From the NCBI GenBank assembly GCA_964645775.1, contig CAZYBU010000023.1:1-51451 (forward strand): a stretch of DNA of 51,451 nucleotides, written 5' to 3'. The stretch's first letter is position 1; every line of letters begins with the position of its first letter. Shown piece after piece: positions 16,652-25,255 of this stretch. The notes under the pieces are model-generated. The model saw only the letters and a program-made list of their open reading frames with translations. It was not told where the DNA came from and made no database searches. Made by a program: the position numbers and the translations under genes. Origin of the DNA: CAZYBU01 sp964645775. Lineage in GTDB: Bacteria > Spirochaetota > UBA4802 > UBA5550.

Positions 16652-17158
16652 ATGAAACCCTATGAGATAGATGGTACAGGTGAAGCCATACTGGAGATTC
16701 TTTCCGACAAGGGAAGGTTGACCTCGGAAGAGATCGCTGACCAGCTCGATCTTGCGGTCGACGCGGTGAATAAACGAATTGAGACCCTGGAAAAGGACCG
16801 TATTATTCTCGGATACGAGGCCGTGGTGAACTGGCAGAGAATACGCCAGCACGATGTGCGGGCCCTCATCGAGGTCAAGGTGACACCGGAACGTAACGTG
16901 GGGTTCGATTCCGTGGCAGAGGCGATATACCGTTTTCCCGAGGTGACCTCCGTTCTCCTCCTTTCGGGAGGATACGACCTGATGGTCCAGGTGGAGGGGA
17001 AAAACCTGAGGGAAGTGGCCCTCTTCGTGGCGGAGAAGCTTTCTCCCATTCAGGGAGTGCAGTCCACGGTCTCTCACTTTATCCTGAAAAAATATAAGGA
17101 GAAGGGGATCGTCCTGACCGAAACACCGGATTCCAAGCGCCTGCCCGTCGCCCCCTGA
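16652..17158 (+). CDS. Lrp/AsnC-family transcriptional regulator
   Basis: A 168-residue protein with an N-terminal winged helix-turn-helix (about 8-60, LTSEEIADQLDLAVDAVNKRIETLEKDRIILGY) and a C-terminal RAM/AsnC ligand-binding domain (about 68-145, with SVLLLSGGYDLMVQVEG). Family members bind amino acids and control metabolism, often their own gene or neighbours. The stop overlaps the next gene's start as TGATG. Effector and targets are not visible. Confidence 0.92.
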   Translation: MKPYEIDGTGEAILEILSDKGRLTSEEIADQLDLAVDAVNKRIETLEKDRIILGYEAVVNWQRIRQHDVRALIEVKVTPERNVGFDSVAEAIYRFPEVTSVLLLSGGYDLMVQVEGKNLREVALFVAEKLSPIQGVQSTVSHFILKKYKEKGIVLTETPDSKRLPVAP

Positions 17159-17889
17159 TGCTCCCCTCATGGGAGAGAGAGCCCCTTTTCGCGGAAGTCT
17201 ATAATCGGCTTATGGACCGCTTCGGTCCGACCGGCTGGTGGCCTGTGATTGACCTTCGAAGAAAGGGGTGCGTTTACGATGACCGGCCCATCGCGTCATC
17301 TCACAGGTTCGAAATCGCCGTGGGGGCCGTCCTTACCCAGAACATATCGTGGAAGAACGTTGAAAAGGCCCTTCTTCGCCTTAAAGAGGAGGGAGCGCTT
17401 TCCCCTGCCGGGATCGCTTCCCTTGAGAAAGACCGCCTGGCGGAGATGATCCGTTCCACCGGCTATCACAACCAGAAGGCGGAGACCCTGAAGGTACTGT
17501 TAGAATGGATGAAGGGATACCGGTATTCCCTCCTCCGGGCCTCGCGGAGGCCTTCCGCGGGACTGCGCCGGGAGCTTCTGGCCCTGAAACGGATCGGTCC
17601 TGAAACGGCAGATTCCATCCTTCTTTACGCACTCGATAAACCCTTCTTCGTCGTGGACGCCTATACCCGGCGCGTCTTTTCCAGGCTCGGCCTTCTGGAG
17701 GGCGGGGAGGAGTACCCTGTAGTCCAGGACCGTTTCCAACGGAACCTTCCGGAAGATCTCAACGTTTACCGGGAATACCACGGCCTTATCGTGGAATTGG
17801 CGAAGATCCACTGTAAAAAGAGACCTCTCTGTGAGGGGTGTCCTCTAATCGGTGTATGCGAGATGGGAAGGATGTCAGGACGCGGATGA
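17158..17889 (+). CDS. Endonuclease III-like HhH-GPD DNA glycosylase, lysine-less
   Basis: A 243-residue base-excision repair protein. The helix-hairpin-helix reads LKRIGPETADSILLYAL, the catalytic aspartate lies in FVVDAYTRR, and the C-terminus has the [4Fe-4S] cysteines of CKKRPLCEGCPLIGVC. Where bifunctional Nth enzymes have GxGxKTA with the Schiff-base lysine, this protein has GPETA, so it should be a monofunctional glycosylase without lyase activity. This matches the MagIII-like branch that removes 3-methyladenine, though the substrate is inferred. The ATG overlaps the regulator's stop, and the 3' end overlaps convergent plsC by 15 bases. Confidence 0.88.
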   Translation: MLPSWEREPLFAEVYNRLMDRFGPTGWWPVIDLRRKGCVYDDRPIASSHRFEIAVGAVLTQNISWKNVEKALLRLKEEGALSPAGIASLEKDRLAEMIRSTGYHNQKAETLKVLLEWMKGYRYSLLRASRRPSAGLRRELLALKRIGPETADSILLYALDKPFFVVDAYTRRVFSRLGLLEGGEEYPVVQDRFQRNLPEDLNVYREYHGLIVELAKIHCKKRPLCEGCPLIGVCEMGRMSGRG

Positions 17890-18648
17890 GGACTTTTCCT
17901 TTTTTTCCGGTTGCTCTTCCAGGAGGCCTATCTCCGATCCGATAATCTCCCGGGCGTGGTCCATGAGCTGTTGCATGGTATCCGTGGAATAACCTTCAAC
18001 GGAAATCGGTTCATGGATAATGAGTTCGGCCGTGCCCGGATGGAGCTCCAGGGTCTTCGGAGGCTGGATGGCGCCGGTGTTTTTCACGGTAACCGGAAGA
18101 AGGGGGATGTTCATCTCCAGGGCGAAACGGAAGGCGCCCTTCTTGAAAAAACCTACCGGCTTGAGGCCCCTTCGGGTACCTTCGGGGAAGAAAAGAACTG
18201 ATACTCCGCCGGTAATACGGTCCCTCGCTTCATTGATGGTGTCAATGGCCCTCTGGGGAGTGGAACGGTCGATGAAGATATGGCCGATCTTTTCGCAGGC
18301 CATGCCGAGAAAGGGGACCTTGCGCAGTTCAATCTTCATGACCCACCGGAAGGGTATCCCGAGGTAACCGTAGAGAACAAAAATGTCATAGTAGCTCTGG
18401 TGGTTGGAGACGACCACGTAAGATTGTTCCGAATCCACGTTTTTTCTTCCTGATACCCGTACCCTCATGGGGGTCGCCCAGGCATTGAGCCTGGCCCAGA
18501 TAACTCCCATGAAATCGGCCGGTTTACCCAGGCCGACGGTCGCGAGGATAACGGCAAAGATGCCGCAGACCGTGGTTGAGCTCGCCAGTACGGGGACGTA
18601 GACCAGCCATTTATAGGGGGCGTAGATATAGTCGAAGAATCTGTTCAT
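17875..18648 (-). CDS. 1-acyl-sn-glycerol-3-phosphate acyltransferase (PlsC family)
   Basis: A 257-residue membrane-associated acyltransferase of phospholipid synthesis. It has a hydrophobic N-terminal helix pair (about 8-50), the catalytic HX4D motif NHQSYYD (about 84-90), the substrate motif FPEGTR (about 155-160) and the PLLPVTV block. Starting at the ATG at 18648 gives the usual PlsC length; an in-frame ATG 14 codons upstream adds residues unlike the family. GGAAGG lies about 11 bases before the chosen start. Confidence 0.92.
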   Translation of the reverse strand: MNRFFDYIYAPYKWLVYVPVLASSTTVCGIFAVILATVGLGKPADFMGVIWARLNAWATPMRVRVSGRKNVDSEQSYVVVSNHQSYYDIFVLYGYLGIPFRWVMKIELRKVPFLGMACEKIGHIFIDRSTPQRAIDTINEARDRITGGVSVLFFPEGTRRGLKPVGFFKKGAFRFALEMNIPLLPVTVKNTGAIQPPKTLELHPGTAELIIHEPISVEGYSTDTMQQLMDHAREIIGSEIGLLEEQPEKKEKSSSAS

Positions 18649-18764
18649 ATAAATAATACCTTCCCTTCCCCTGAAGGGGGAGGAGCTCACAATCAGGACA
18701 AGAGTGCGTCACTTTAGTAAAACAGTCAATACATAAACAGGGGTGCTGTCATGTAAAGAATCTG

Positions 18765-18974
18765 TTAATTATATTTCTTTTCGCATTTACTGTCACAGGA
18801 GCTTTTCGTGGCCGTGCAGCCGGCTTTCTGGATGCTGTTAGTGGCCTTCTTTTTGCATTTCTTTTCGGCTTCACTGCATCCGGCCTTGCAGGCGGCCAGC
18901 TTTACCGGATTGCCGGCATGAAGGGCGGGTGCTGCAAGGAGCATGGCGCTCAGGATGATAGCTGCGGTTTTCAT
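18765..18974 (-). CDS. Small cysteine-rich exported protein
   Basis: A 69-residue protein with a clear signal peptide (cleavage likely after AHA, residue 20). The mature 49 residues carry six cysteines in a roughly mirror pattern, C-x3-C-x6-C followed by C-x6-C-x3-C, with many lysines. This may be a disulfide-bonded helical hairpin or a metal-binding peptide. I do not recognise a family. The ATG follows GGGGAGGT. It stands alone between plsC (same strand, downstream) and the divergent barrel operon. Confidence 0.8.
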   Translation of the reverse strand: MKTAAIILSAMLLAAPALHAGNPVKLAACKAGCSEAEKKCKKKATNSIQKAGCTATKSSCDSKCEKKYN

Positions 18975-19336
18975 GGGGACCTCCCCGATCTCAGAATGAA
19001 GAGAACCTAACCGGTATATGCCAGGAAAGACAACCAGAAAACGGCGTCACTTATGATTTTTTACGTTTCTTACAAGAATGAACGTTGCCTGTCATTCAAA
19101 GGATGAGCCTAAAGGATGAGCCGGCTATGCCGGGATCTGTAAAAAAAAATTCACAGACAATATTTTTCTTGAAAAAAAATGTCTCATCTGTATAAAAAAT
19201 AATTGATTATACGTATTGAAGTCTCCCGGTCCCTGTAAGAGCCGGTACACGCTGAACGCCGGGAATTCACATGCAGGGGCGTACCTCCATATCCCCTGGA
19301 GAATTCGGTTCTATCATTTGAAATTGAGGTGAAGCC
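18975..19336. other. Divergent intergenic region, 362 bases
   Basis: Holds the ribosome site of the cysteine-rich gene, a 13-base direct repeat AAAGGATGAGCCT (19098-19110, again at 19111 with the last base changed), a small hairpin CCGGC-TAT-GCCGG (19121-19133) and the promoter at 19169-19196. The leader 19205-19336 has no gene or obvious riboswitch. Confidence 0.6.
19169..19196 (+). promoter_or_regulatory. Promoter of the barrel-protein operon
   Basis: TTGAAA (19169-19174), 16-base spacer, TATAAA (19191-19196). It lies in an AT-rich stretch and would give a leader of about 130 bases before the first barrel gene at 19337. Confidence 0.6.
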
Positions 19337-20218
19337 ATGAGATTAATCCTGACCCCGCTTCTTACCCTTTGCGTGACTTCACTTCTTCTTACCCTGCCTC
19401 AATTCAGCAGCGATACCCGCACCGAAGCCTCGGCCCGGGAGTTCAAACAGATCATGAAGGAGCAGCCCCGCTTCCACGGTCAGCTGGGCCTCCGCCTGGG
19501 GACGGCTATGCGTGTGGGGGAGCATTTCAGTAATCTGAATCTGGACCCCTGGACGACCTGGAACTTTGAGCCATTCTATTTTCATCTGTACTATTATGAT
19601 AAATGGTTCGAGATCAACCTTGAATACCAGCCGCCCCTGAAACCCCTGGGAATGAGCCACAAAACCATACAGGAAGAACATGGAAACGATGCAGGTAGCG
19701 CCGAGAATCAAACGGATTTTTCTTTTGTCAATGTTATCGGCTATCCCTTCCAGTTCTTCGGCCTGCCTCTGGGGATCTCCGTCGGGCATCTGCACCACCG
19801 GGTTAAATGGGTCGGGTTTGAGAACACGGATGATATTGCCAGTTTAATGCAGTATTTGTCTTTGACCTATCAGGCCGTAACCGTGGGCGTGACCTTCCGG
19901 TTCTTGAACCGGTTTCGGGCCGGTATTAATGTATTATTGCCCTATTATATAGAAATTGAACATCAATATCCTGAAGCCGGTAACAATCTGTATGAGACAC
20001 TGAACCAGGATGAGCTTATTCCCGGGTTTTCCCTGGAGTTCACGGCGTTTGTTTTTAAAAACCTGTCCATATCCGCGGAATATTACTTCATGTTCCTCGA
20101 TACGAAGGTAACCCGTCTTAATGATATGTCGGGTGGTAATACAGGACCGCTGGGCCCGCGCACGGGATACCTTAATCATCGAATCGCCCTTTCCGTTGGG
20201 TACGGGTTCAGCCTATGA
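19337..20218 (+). CDS. Putative outer-membrane beta-barrel protein, paralogue 1 (barrel only)
   Basis: A 293-residue exported protein: signal peptide about 1-20, then alternating hydrophobic/aromatic strands ending in a GYGFSL C-terminus. It shares with the next two genes the blocks LGLRLGT, TTWNFEPFYFHLYYYDKWFEINLEYQPPL, YPFQFFGLPLGISVGHLHH, VTFRFLNRFRAGINVLLPY and PGFSLEFTAFVFKNLSISAEYYFM. The pattern fits an outer-membrane beta-barrel of perhaps 10-12 strands. It lacks the N-terminal domain present in paralogues 2 and 3. Family unknown to me; barrel assignment is inference from composition and periodicity. Confidence 0.75.
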   Translation: MRLILTPLLTLCVTSLLLTLPQFSSDTRTEASAREFKQIMKEQPRFHGQLGLRLGTAMRVGEHFSNLNLDPWTTWNFEPFYFHLYYYDKWFEINLEYQPPLKPLGMSHKTIQEEHGNDAGSAENQTDFSFVNVIGYPFQFFGLPLGISVGHLHHRVKWVGFENTDDIASLMQYLSLTYQAVTVGVTFRFLNRFRAGINVLLPYYIEIEHQYPEAGNNLYETLNQDELIPGFSLEFTAFVFKNLSISAEYYFMFLDTKVTRLNDMSGGNTGPLGPRTGYLNHRIALSVGYGFSL

Positions 20219-20268
20219 TACCATCAGATCGGAACATATCGGGGGCAATCCATATAAGGGGTAGAGCC

Positions 20269-21438
20269 ATGAGAATCCTTGTAACCTGTATCCTGGCGCT
20301 TTGCATGACCACAGCCCTGTTCGGAGAGACGATTTTTACCCGGGACGGAAGGATTCTCGAAGGCACCATCACCGAGGAGACCAACGCCTATAAAATCATA
20401 AAAACGAAGGAGGGGGAGCAGAGAATACCCAGGGGACAGATTCTCCGCGTACTCTACTCAGAAGAATACAGGGCAAAGGTTCATATCTACCTGAAGGTCG
20501 GTTCTCCCATTGAAGGCCACGTGGTTGATGACAAGGGGTTGTTCCTTGTCATCCGGCCCGATCTCGAAAAGCGGGAAGAGGTCCAGGTAGCCAAAGCGAA
20601 TATCGTGATGATCTCAATCAACCCCCTTAAAAAAGAAGACCTTGCAAAACGGCGTAAACGGAAAAAGATGGAACGAGAAGATGTGAAGGGTTTTACCCGG
20701 AACCTGGGTCTCAGGGTGGGGACCAGCGTGCGGTTCGGTGAGATTTTCACAGACCGTCCCGTTGAACCCCTGAAGACCTGGAACTGGGAGACGGTCTATT
20801 TTCAGCTCTACTTTTATGACCACTGGTATGAATTCAACATTACCTATCAGCCCCCCATGAAGCCGGGAATTCAGAACTATAACGAGATTGAGGACGCCTA
20901 CGGAACTTCGGGTATCTATTTTGAAGATTCCACGGATTTTTCCAATGTATTCTTTACCGGTTATCCCCTGCAGTTCTTTAACGTGAACCTGGGAATTACC
21001 CTGGGGCATATGCACCACATGATTAAGTGGATTCGGGCGGACAATCTGGATTCAGATGTAGGGCCTGAACTGGAGTATTTGAGTCTTTCGTACCATGCGT
21101 TCACCCTGGGTTTCACCTACAGGTTTATAAACAGGCTCAGGGTAGGGGCAAATATTTTGCTTCCATACCATACTGAGATGATCTATCAGTCCCCTAACCT
21201 GGGTGGAGGAGATACAACGTATGAGTATTTCACAACCGGCTCCATGGTCCCAGGGTTCTCCCTGGAGTTTACGGCTTTTGTCTTTCAGAACCTCTCCATA
21301 TCGGCTGAGTATTATTTCATGTACAGCAACCTCACTCTGAGCAGAAGTAATACTTCGTCGGGAGGAGAACTTGAGAACCGGGTATCCTACCTAAACCACC
21401 GGATAGCCCTCTCCGTGGGATACGGGTTTAACCTGTGA
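20269..21438 (+). CDS. Putative outer-membrane beta-barrel protein, paralogue 2 (with N-terminal repeat domain)
   Basis: A 389-residue exported protein starting at the ATG at 20269 behind AAGGGG, which gives a proper signal peptide; an upstream in-frame ATG at 20215 overlaps the previous stop but is unlike a secretion signal. After the signal come two tandem repeats of about 45-50 residues (ETIFTRDGRILEGTI... and YLKVGSPIEGHVV...), small all-beta modules of SH3/LSm-like periodicity, then a basic linker (KRRKRKK) and the barrel shared with paralogues 1 and 3, ending GYGFNL. The repeat domain may sit in the periplasm. Confidence 0.75.
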   Translation: MRILVTCILALCMTTALFGETIFTRDGRILEGTITEETNAYKIIKTKEGEQRIPRGQILRVLYSEEYRAKVHIYLKVGSPIEGHVVDDKGLFLVIRPDLEKREEVQVAKANIVMISINPLKKEDLAKRRKRKKMEREDVKGFTRNLGLRVGTSVRFGEIFTDRPVEPLKTWNWETVYFQLYFYDHWYEFNITYQPPMKPGIQNYNEIEDAYGTSGIYFEDSTDFSNVFFTGYPLQFFNVNLGITLGHMHHMIKWIRADNLDSDVGPELEYLSLSYHAFTLGFTYRFINRLRVGANILLPYHTEMIYQSPNLGGGDTTYEYFTTGSMVPGFSLEFTAFVFQNLSISAEYYFMYSNLTLSRSNTSSGGELENRVSYLNHRIALSVGYGFNL

Positions 21439-21470
21439 TGCGGCGCAGAGAACATAGAAAGGGGAACGCC

Positions 21471-22601
21471 ATGAGACTACTTTTAACCCTGATATTAACC
21501 CTCTCCATGACGACGATCCTCTTCGCGGACGCCCTGGTTACGAAGGATGGCACCCTTCTCGAGGGAAAGATACTTCGAGTTAACGAAGACAGTGTCATAT
21601 TCCTCTACGCCGAGGGGAGGCAGGTCTTTCCCATGGACCAGGTGGAGAGGCTTCTTCATGACAACAGGCACAGGGACAGGTATTATTTCTACCAGAAGAC
21701 CGGCAGGAGCGTGCGGGGACATATCGTTGAAGAGACCCGAAACTTTTTTATGGTCAGGCCCGCATTAAAGGAGAAACGTGAGATTAAGATACTGAAAAAA
21801 AATATCGACGTGGTCTCCAAGCGGAAACTGGGCGCGAAGGAGCTCCGAAAGCGGCGCAGCCAGGAGAACTTCCGCCGGCATCTCGGTCTCCGCCTGGGAA
21901 CGGCCGCGAGAATCGGGATTCTCTCCACGAACCAGGATATCGATCCAAAGACCACCTGGAACTGGGAAACGGTATTCTTTCAGTTTTACTACTATGATTA
22001 CTGGTTCGATGTGAACGCGACCTACCAGCCTCCCATGGCCCCGGGGCACTCCAGTTACAAGAGTTTCAGTGGAGTAGTGGGTTATCAGACGTCAGCCGGT
22101 TCTGATGAGATCTCCTTTTCCCATATCTACCTGACCGGGTACCCTTTCCAGTTCTTTGACCTGGACCTCGGTATTACCGTGGGACACCTGCATTATAATG
22201 TGAAATGGATTCGTGCTGACTCGATTGTCAGTGCACAAAGAGAATATCTTAAACAATCCTACCAGGCCATGAGCTTGGGCGTTACCTACCGCTTTTTGAA
22301 CAGGTTCCGAATCGGCGCCAATGTATTGTTGCCCTACAAGGTCCGGTTGACCTATTTTACCAGCGATGGAGGTAATTATGCATATCAAATTTTTGACCAG
22401 GACAAACTGATACCAGGTTTCTCCGTGGAGATCGCCGCCTTTATTGTCAGCAATCTCTCCATATCCGTGGAGTACTACTTTATGTACAGCAACCTTGGTC
22501 AAATTTTTGATGATACGCCTAACGGCGCCACTCTCGGTTCCAATCCGAAATACATGAACCACCGGATAACCCTGGCCATAGGGTATGGGTTTAAGTTGTA
22601 G
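21471..22601 (+). CDS. Putative outer-membrane beta-barrel protein, paralogue 3 (with N-terminal repeat domain)
   Basis: A 376-residue relative of paralogue 2 with the same plan: signal peptide (from the ATG at 21471 behind GAAAGGGGA), two beta repeats (DALVTKDGTLLEGKIL and YQKTGRSVRGHIV), a basic linker rich in KR, and the barrel, ending GYGFKL. An ATG 12 codons upstream is less likely because it precedes the signal. All three genes run tightly head to tail and most likely arose by tandem duplication. Confidence 0.75.
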   Translation: MRLLLTLILTLSMTTILFADALVTKDGTLLEGKILRVNEDSVIFLYAEGRQVFPMDQVERLLHDNRHRDRYYFYQKTGRSVRGHIVEETRNFFMVRPALKEKREIKILKKNIDVVSKRKLGAKELRKRRSQENFRRHLGLRLGTAARIGILSTNQDIDPKTTWNWETVFFQFYYYDYWFDVNATYQPPMAPGHSSYKSFSGVVGYQTSAGSDEISFSHIYLTGYPFQFFDLDLGITVGHLHYNVKWIRADSIVSAQREYLKQSYQAMSLGVTYRFLNRFRIGANVLLPYKVRLTYFTSDGGNYAYQIFDQDKLIPGFSVEIAAFIVSNLSISVEYYFMYSNLGQIFDDTPNGATLGSNPKYMNHRITLAIGYGFKL

Positions 22602-23251
22602 GCAGGGCTTTTTGAAATATTCAGGGGGCTGATTTATTCTTCAGATAAGAGCGATTTAACATGTTGTTCAGCCCCCGTTTCATGAGGGTAAAAACATCCC
22701 GTAGTATCTTTTCCAGTTTCATCACCTTTAGTGCAATCAGGGCAACAAACACGGACCTCTGATAAGTCATCGGCCTTAAAAAACCTTCAGGCCCGAACCT
22801 GGAAGTCACGCTGCTTATACTGGCTGTACGGGGTGCCGCGGAAGATGGCATCCGGGCTTTGGAAAGATGAAGCCGTTTATCGAAAGGCTACTCTTCAAAA
22901 AAAGATTTGTCCAGACCTGATTGCCTGATGATTGAGAGCAATGTCCACCCGGGTTATATAAACTTCATTGAATAGACCGGGAATACCGACTGGTTCATAC
23001 AAGTCGAAATAGCGAGCTGGCCATACTGGCCTGCCGTTTCCGGTGACGCGAAGCATCGTCGGAATTGCTGACTCACGTGACCCATCCTGCACCCCCTGTC
23101 ACCCTTGCCCGGCGCGGTCTGACCGCTTTTTGCGAAATTTACACCGTACACGATAAAAACACTTGATTGTGGAATATAAATATTATATTTTATAGTCAAT
23201 AGAAGTTGGAATGAATATCTATTTTCAGCAGTCATTCTAACGTTGTTTTTA
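22602..23251. other. Intergenic region without a recognisable gene
   Basis: Short frames exist on both strands but none has a ribosome site plus family similarity. It holds a 9-base inverted repeat at 22624-22676, an AT-rich promoter-like stretch at 23163-23191 (TTGATT, 17 bases, TATTTT) that could start the CoA-transferase transcript, and otherwise unremarkable sequence. It may contain decayed remnants, which I cannot identify. Confidence 0.5.
22624..22676. repeat. 9-base inverted repeat after the barrel operon
   Basis: GGGGGCTGA (22624-22632) and TCAGCCCCC (22668-22676) are exact inverted repeats separated by 35 bases and followed by GTTT. It lies 22 bases after the third barrel gene. It could act as a weak terminator or mark the end of a lost element. 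Confidence 0.45.
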
Positions 23252-23309
23252 CATGCTGACAGACAGAACCCGGTCGCCAGAGGCGGGGATAGCGGGGTTT
23301 TTCAGCATG
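23252..23309 (+). repeat. Structured leader element related to the 58-bp repeat
   Basis: CATGCTGA (23252-23259) pairs with TCAGCATG (23302-23309). Inside, CGCC-AGA-GGCG forms a second stem, and the segment around 23275-23307 matches the 6.3-kb tandem repeat through its stem, the GGCGGGGAT after it and the GGTTTTTCAG end. It lies 58 bases upstream of the CoA-transferase start, probably in its leader. It may be a dispersed repeat copy or a regulatory RNA structure. Confidence 0.55.
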
Positions 23310-23367
23310 ACAAGTCTGGTACGATAGACTGATACATTTTATACAATGGTAAACCGGGGAGGGAGCC

Positions 23368-24465
23368 ATGGCCGTGTACGAATACAACCCGACCGCCCTT
23401 GAAAACCTGAAGATCGAAGACACCTCCGTCCTGGACCGCCTGGTGGACTACCGCCAGGCCCGGGAAGAGAGGCTGGCAAAGGACCACTCCAGGAGGGACA
23501 AGCGTCTTTCCCTGGGGGAAGCTGTAAGCGAGTTCGTCCGGGACCGGGACGTGATAAGCGATTCCGGTTTCAGTTATGTGAGGACGTCTTTGCAGTCTTA
23601 CTTTGAGATTGTGCGTCAGCAGAAGAAAAATCTGCAGTGGATCGGTTCTCCCAACACGAACCAGAGCTACGGCATACCCTACGGTGTAACGGAATACGTC
23701 CACATGTCCTATACCGGGGCCGAGATGCGGGGTTATGACCGGAACTTCTCGCGCCAGCTGAAGAACGGAAAGGTGAGGATCCTTTCGGAGTGGAGTCACG
23801 GCAGCATGGCCCAGGGATTCAAGGCGGCCCAGCTCGGCCTCCCGGGGGTCTTCAGCAAGCAGCTCCTCGGTTCCGATATCGTCAAATACAACCCCTACGT
23901 GAAGGTGATGCAGCACCCGATGAAGAGCGATCCGGAACCGGTGGTCTTCATACCGGCCCTCTACCCGGATGTTGTCTTTATCCACGTTCACGCCGCGGAC
24001 ATCTACGGCAACGCCCGCTTCTTCGGCCCGGCCGTTAACGACTTATCCGTATCGGCCGGCGCGCGGAAGGTCATCATTACGGCCGAGGAGATCGTTTCTA
24101 ATGACGACATTCGGTACCACAATCACGGTGTGCAGATACCCCATATCTACGTAGACGCCGTGGTAGAACTCCCCTTCGGCGCCGTGCCGGGACAGATGCC
24201 GGGTCTCTACTACTGGTCCAGGCAGTGGTGGGAGAAGATGATGCGCTTTGCATGCGCAAACGACGATAACCTGAAGGAATTCTTCGATTACTGGATCATC
24301 GATTCAAAGGACCAGTTCGAGTTCGTGGAGAAGCTGGGCGGTGCGAAATGGATCGCCGAGTCCAGGCGCCAGACAAAGGCGGCCGAGGGCGACAACGAAG
24401 AGAGCGGGGTCGACTTCTCCTACGAGGAGTGGACGAACGAAACCACGGAAGAGAAATGGTATTAG
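23368..24465 (+). CDS. Family I CoA-transferase, alpha subunit (glutaconate type)
   Basis: A 365-residue subunit of a two-protein CoA-transferase that swaps CoA between carboxylic acids. The N-terminal 50 residues are a variable lead-in; the CoA-transferase fold follows (SGFSYVRTS, SEWSHGSMAQGFKAAQLGLPGVFSKQLLGSD, HVHAADIYGNARFFGP, ITAEEIVSNDDIR). It resembles glutaconate/3-oxoacid types and the IpdA subfamily, but the substrate cannot be fixed. The beta subunit follows after 10 bases. The ATG follows GGGAGGGAG. Confidence 0.88.
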   Translation: MAVYEYNPTALENLKIEDTSVLDRLVDYRQAREERLAKDHSRRDKRLSLGEAVSEFVRDRDVISDSGFSYVRTSLQSYFEIVRQQKKNLQWIGSPNTNQSYGIPYGVTEYVHMSYTGAEMRGYDRNFSRQLKNGKVRILSEWSHGSMAQGFKAAQLGLPGVFSKQLLGSDIVKYNPYVKVMQHPMKSDPEPVVFIPALYPDVVFIHVHAADIYGNARFFGPAVNDLSVSAGARKVIITAEEIVSNDDIRYHNHGVQIPHIYVDAVVELPFGAVPGQMPGLYYWSRQWWEKMMRFACANDDNLKEFFDYWIIDSKDQFEFVEKLGGAKWIAESRRQTKAAEGDNEESGVDFSYEEWTNETTEEKWY

Positions 24466-24475
24466 GAGGGAGATC

Positions 24476-25255
24476 ATGGCTGAGAACAGACCGGCAAACC
24501 CCCTTGAACAGGTAGCATACACCCTTTCACGGGAGATCAATAACGGCGAGACAATATTCGTGGGAACCGGCCTTCCGATGGTGGCCGCCATCCTCGCGCA
24601 GAAGACCCACGCGCCCGACATTACCCTGGTCTACGAGTCCGGGGGACAGGACCCCATGGAGGGGGACATGCCGTGGTCCGTGGGCGGTCCCTTTACCTGG
24701 CGAAAGTCCCCGATGATAGTGGAGATGGCCCTCTCCTTCGCCCAGGCGGCCAACGGGTACGTGGACCGGGCCTTCCTCGGTTTCGCCCAGATCGACATGT
24801 ATGGGAACGTTAACACCCATATAATCGGCGGGGACTTCCTTAACCCGGACACGCGTCTGACCGGTTCCGGAGGAAACAATGACTTAAGCTCCCTCTGCGA
24901 GGAGATGGTCCTGGTGGGTCTCCAGACTCCCGATAAGTTCGTGGAGCGGGTCGATTTTATCACATCACCCGGACATCTGGAGGGAGGTAAATCCCGGCAG
25001 GAGGCGGGTCTCTTCGGTAAGGGACCCGTGGCTGTGGTATCACCGGCCGCCACCTTCGACTTCCACGAGAAATCGAAGAAAATGAGAATACGGACCCTGA
25101 ACGAGGGGGTCACGGCCGAGTTCTGTCAGCTGGCCACCGGCTTCGAACTTGTAAAACCGGATGGGGACATTCCCAGGACCCCGAAGATTCCGGATGATAC
25201 CCTGGCCATTCTCCGGGAGGAGGTCGACCCCAGGGGGGTCTTCACCTCCATGTAG
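24476..25255 (+). CDS. Family I CoA-transferase, beta subunit
   Basis: A 259-residue partner of the preceding gene. Its start ATG at 24476 lies behind AGGAGGG; the frame is open further upstream but overlaps the alpha gene. TLVYESGG holds the glutamate that in glutaconate CoA-transferase carries the CoA thioester intermediate, so the enzyme should be a true transferase rather than a hydrolase. AQIDMYGNVNTHIIG and TSPGHLEGG are family blocks. The substrate might be a short dicarboxylic or branched acid, but this is open. Confidence 0.88.
   Translation: MAENRPANPLEQVAYTLSREINNGETIFVGTGLPMVAAILAQKTHAPDITLVYESGGQDPMEGDMPWSVGGPFTWRKSPMIVEMALSFAQAANGYVDRAFLGFAQIDMYGNVNTHIIGGDFLNPDTRLTGSGGNNDLSSLCEEMVLVGLQTPDKFVERVDFITSPGHLEGGKSRQEAGLFGKGPVAVVSPAATFDFHEKSKKMRIRTLNEGVTAEFCQLATGFELVKPDGDIPRTPKIPDDTLAILREEVDPRGVFTSM

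Noticed and set aside
22621..22851. Minus-strand 76-codon frame as a transposase remnant
   Set aside because: No recognisable transposase motif; the flanking 9-base inverted repeat alone is too weak to call a mobile element.
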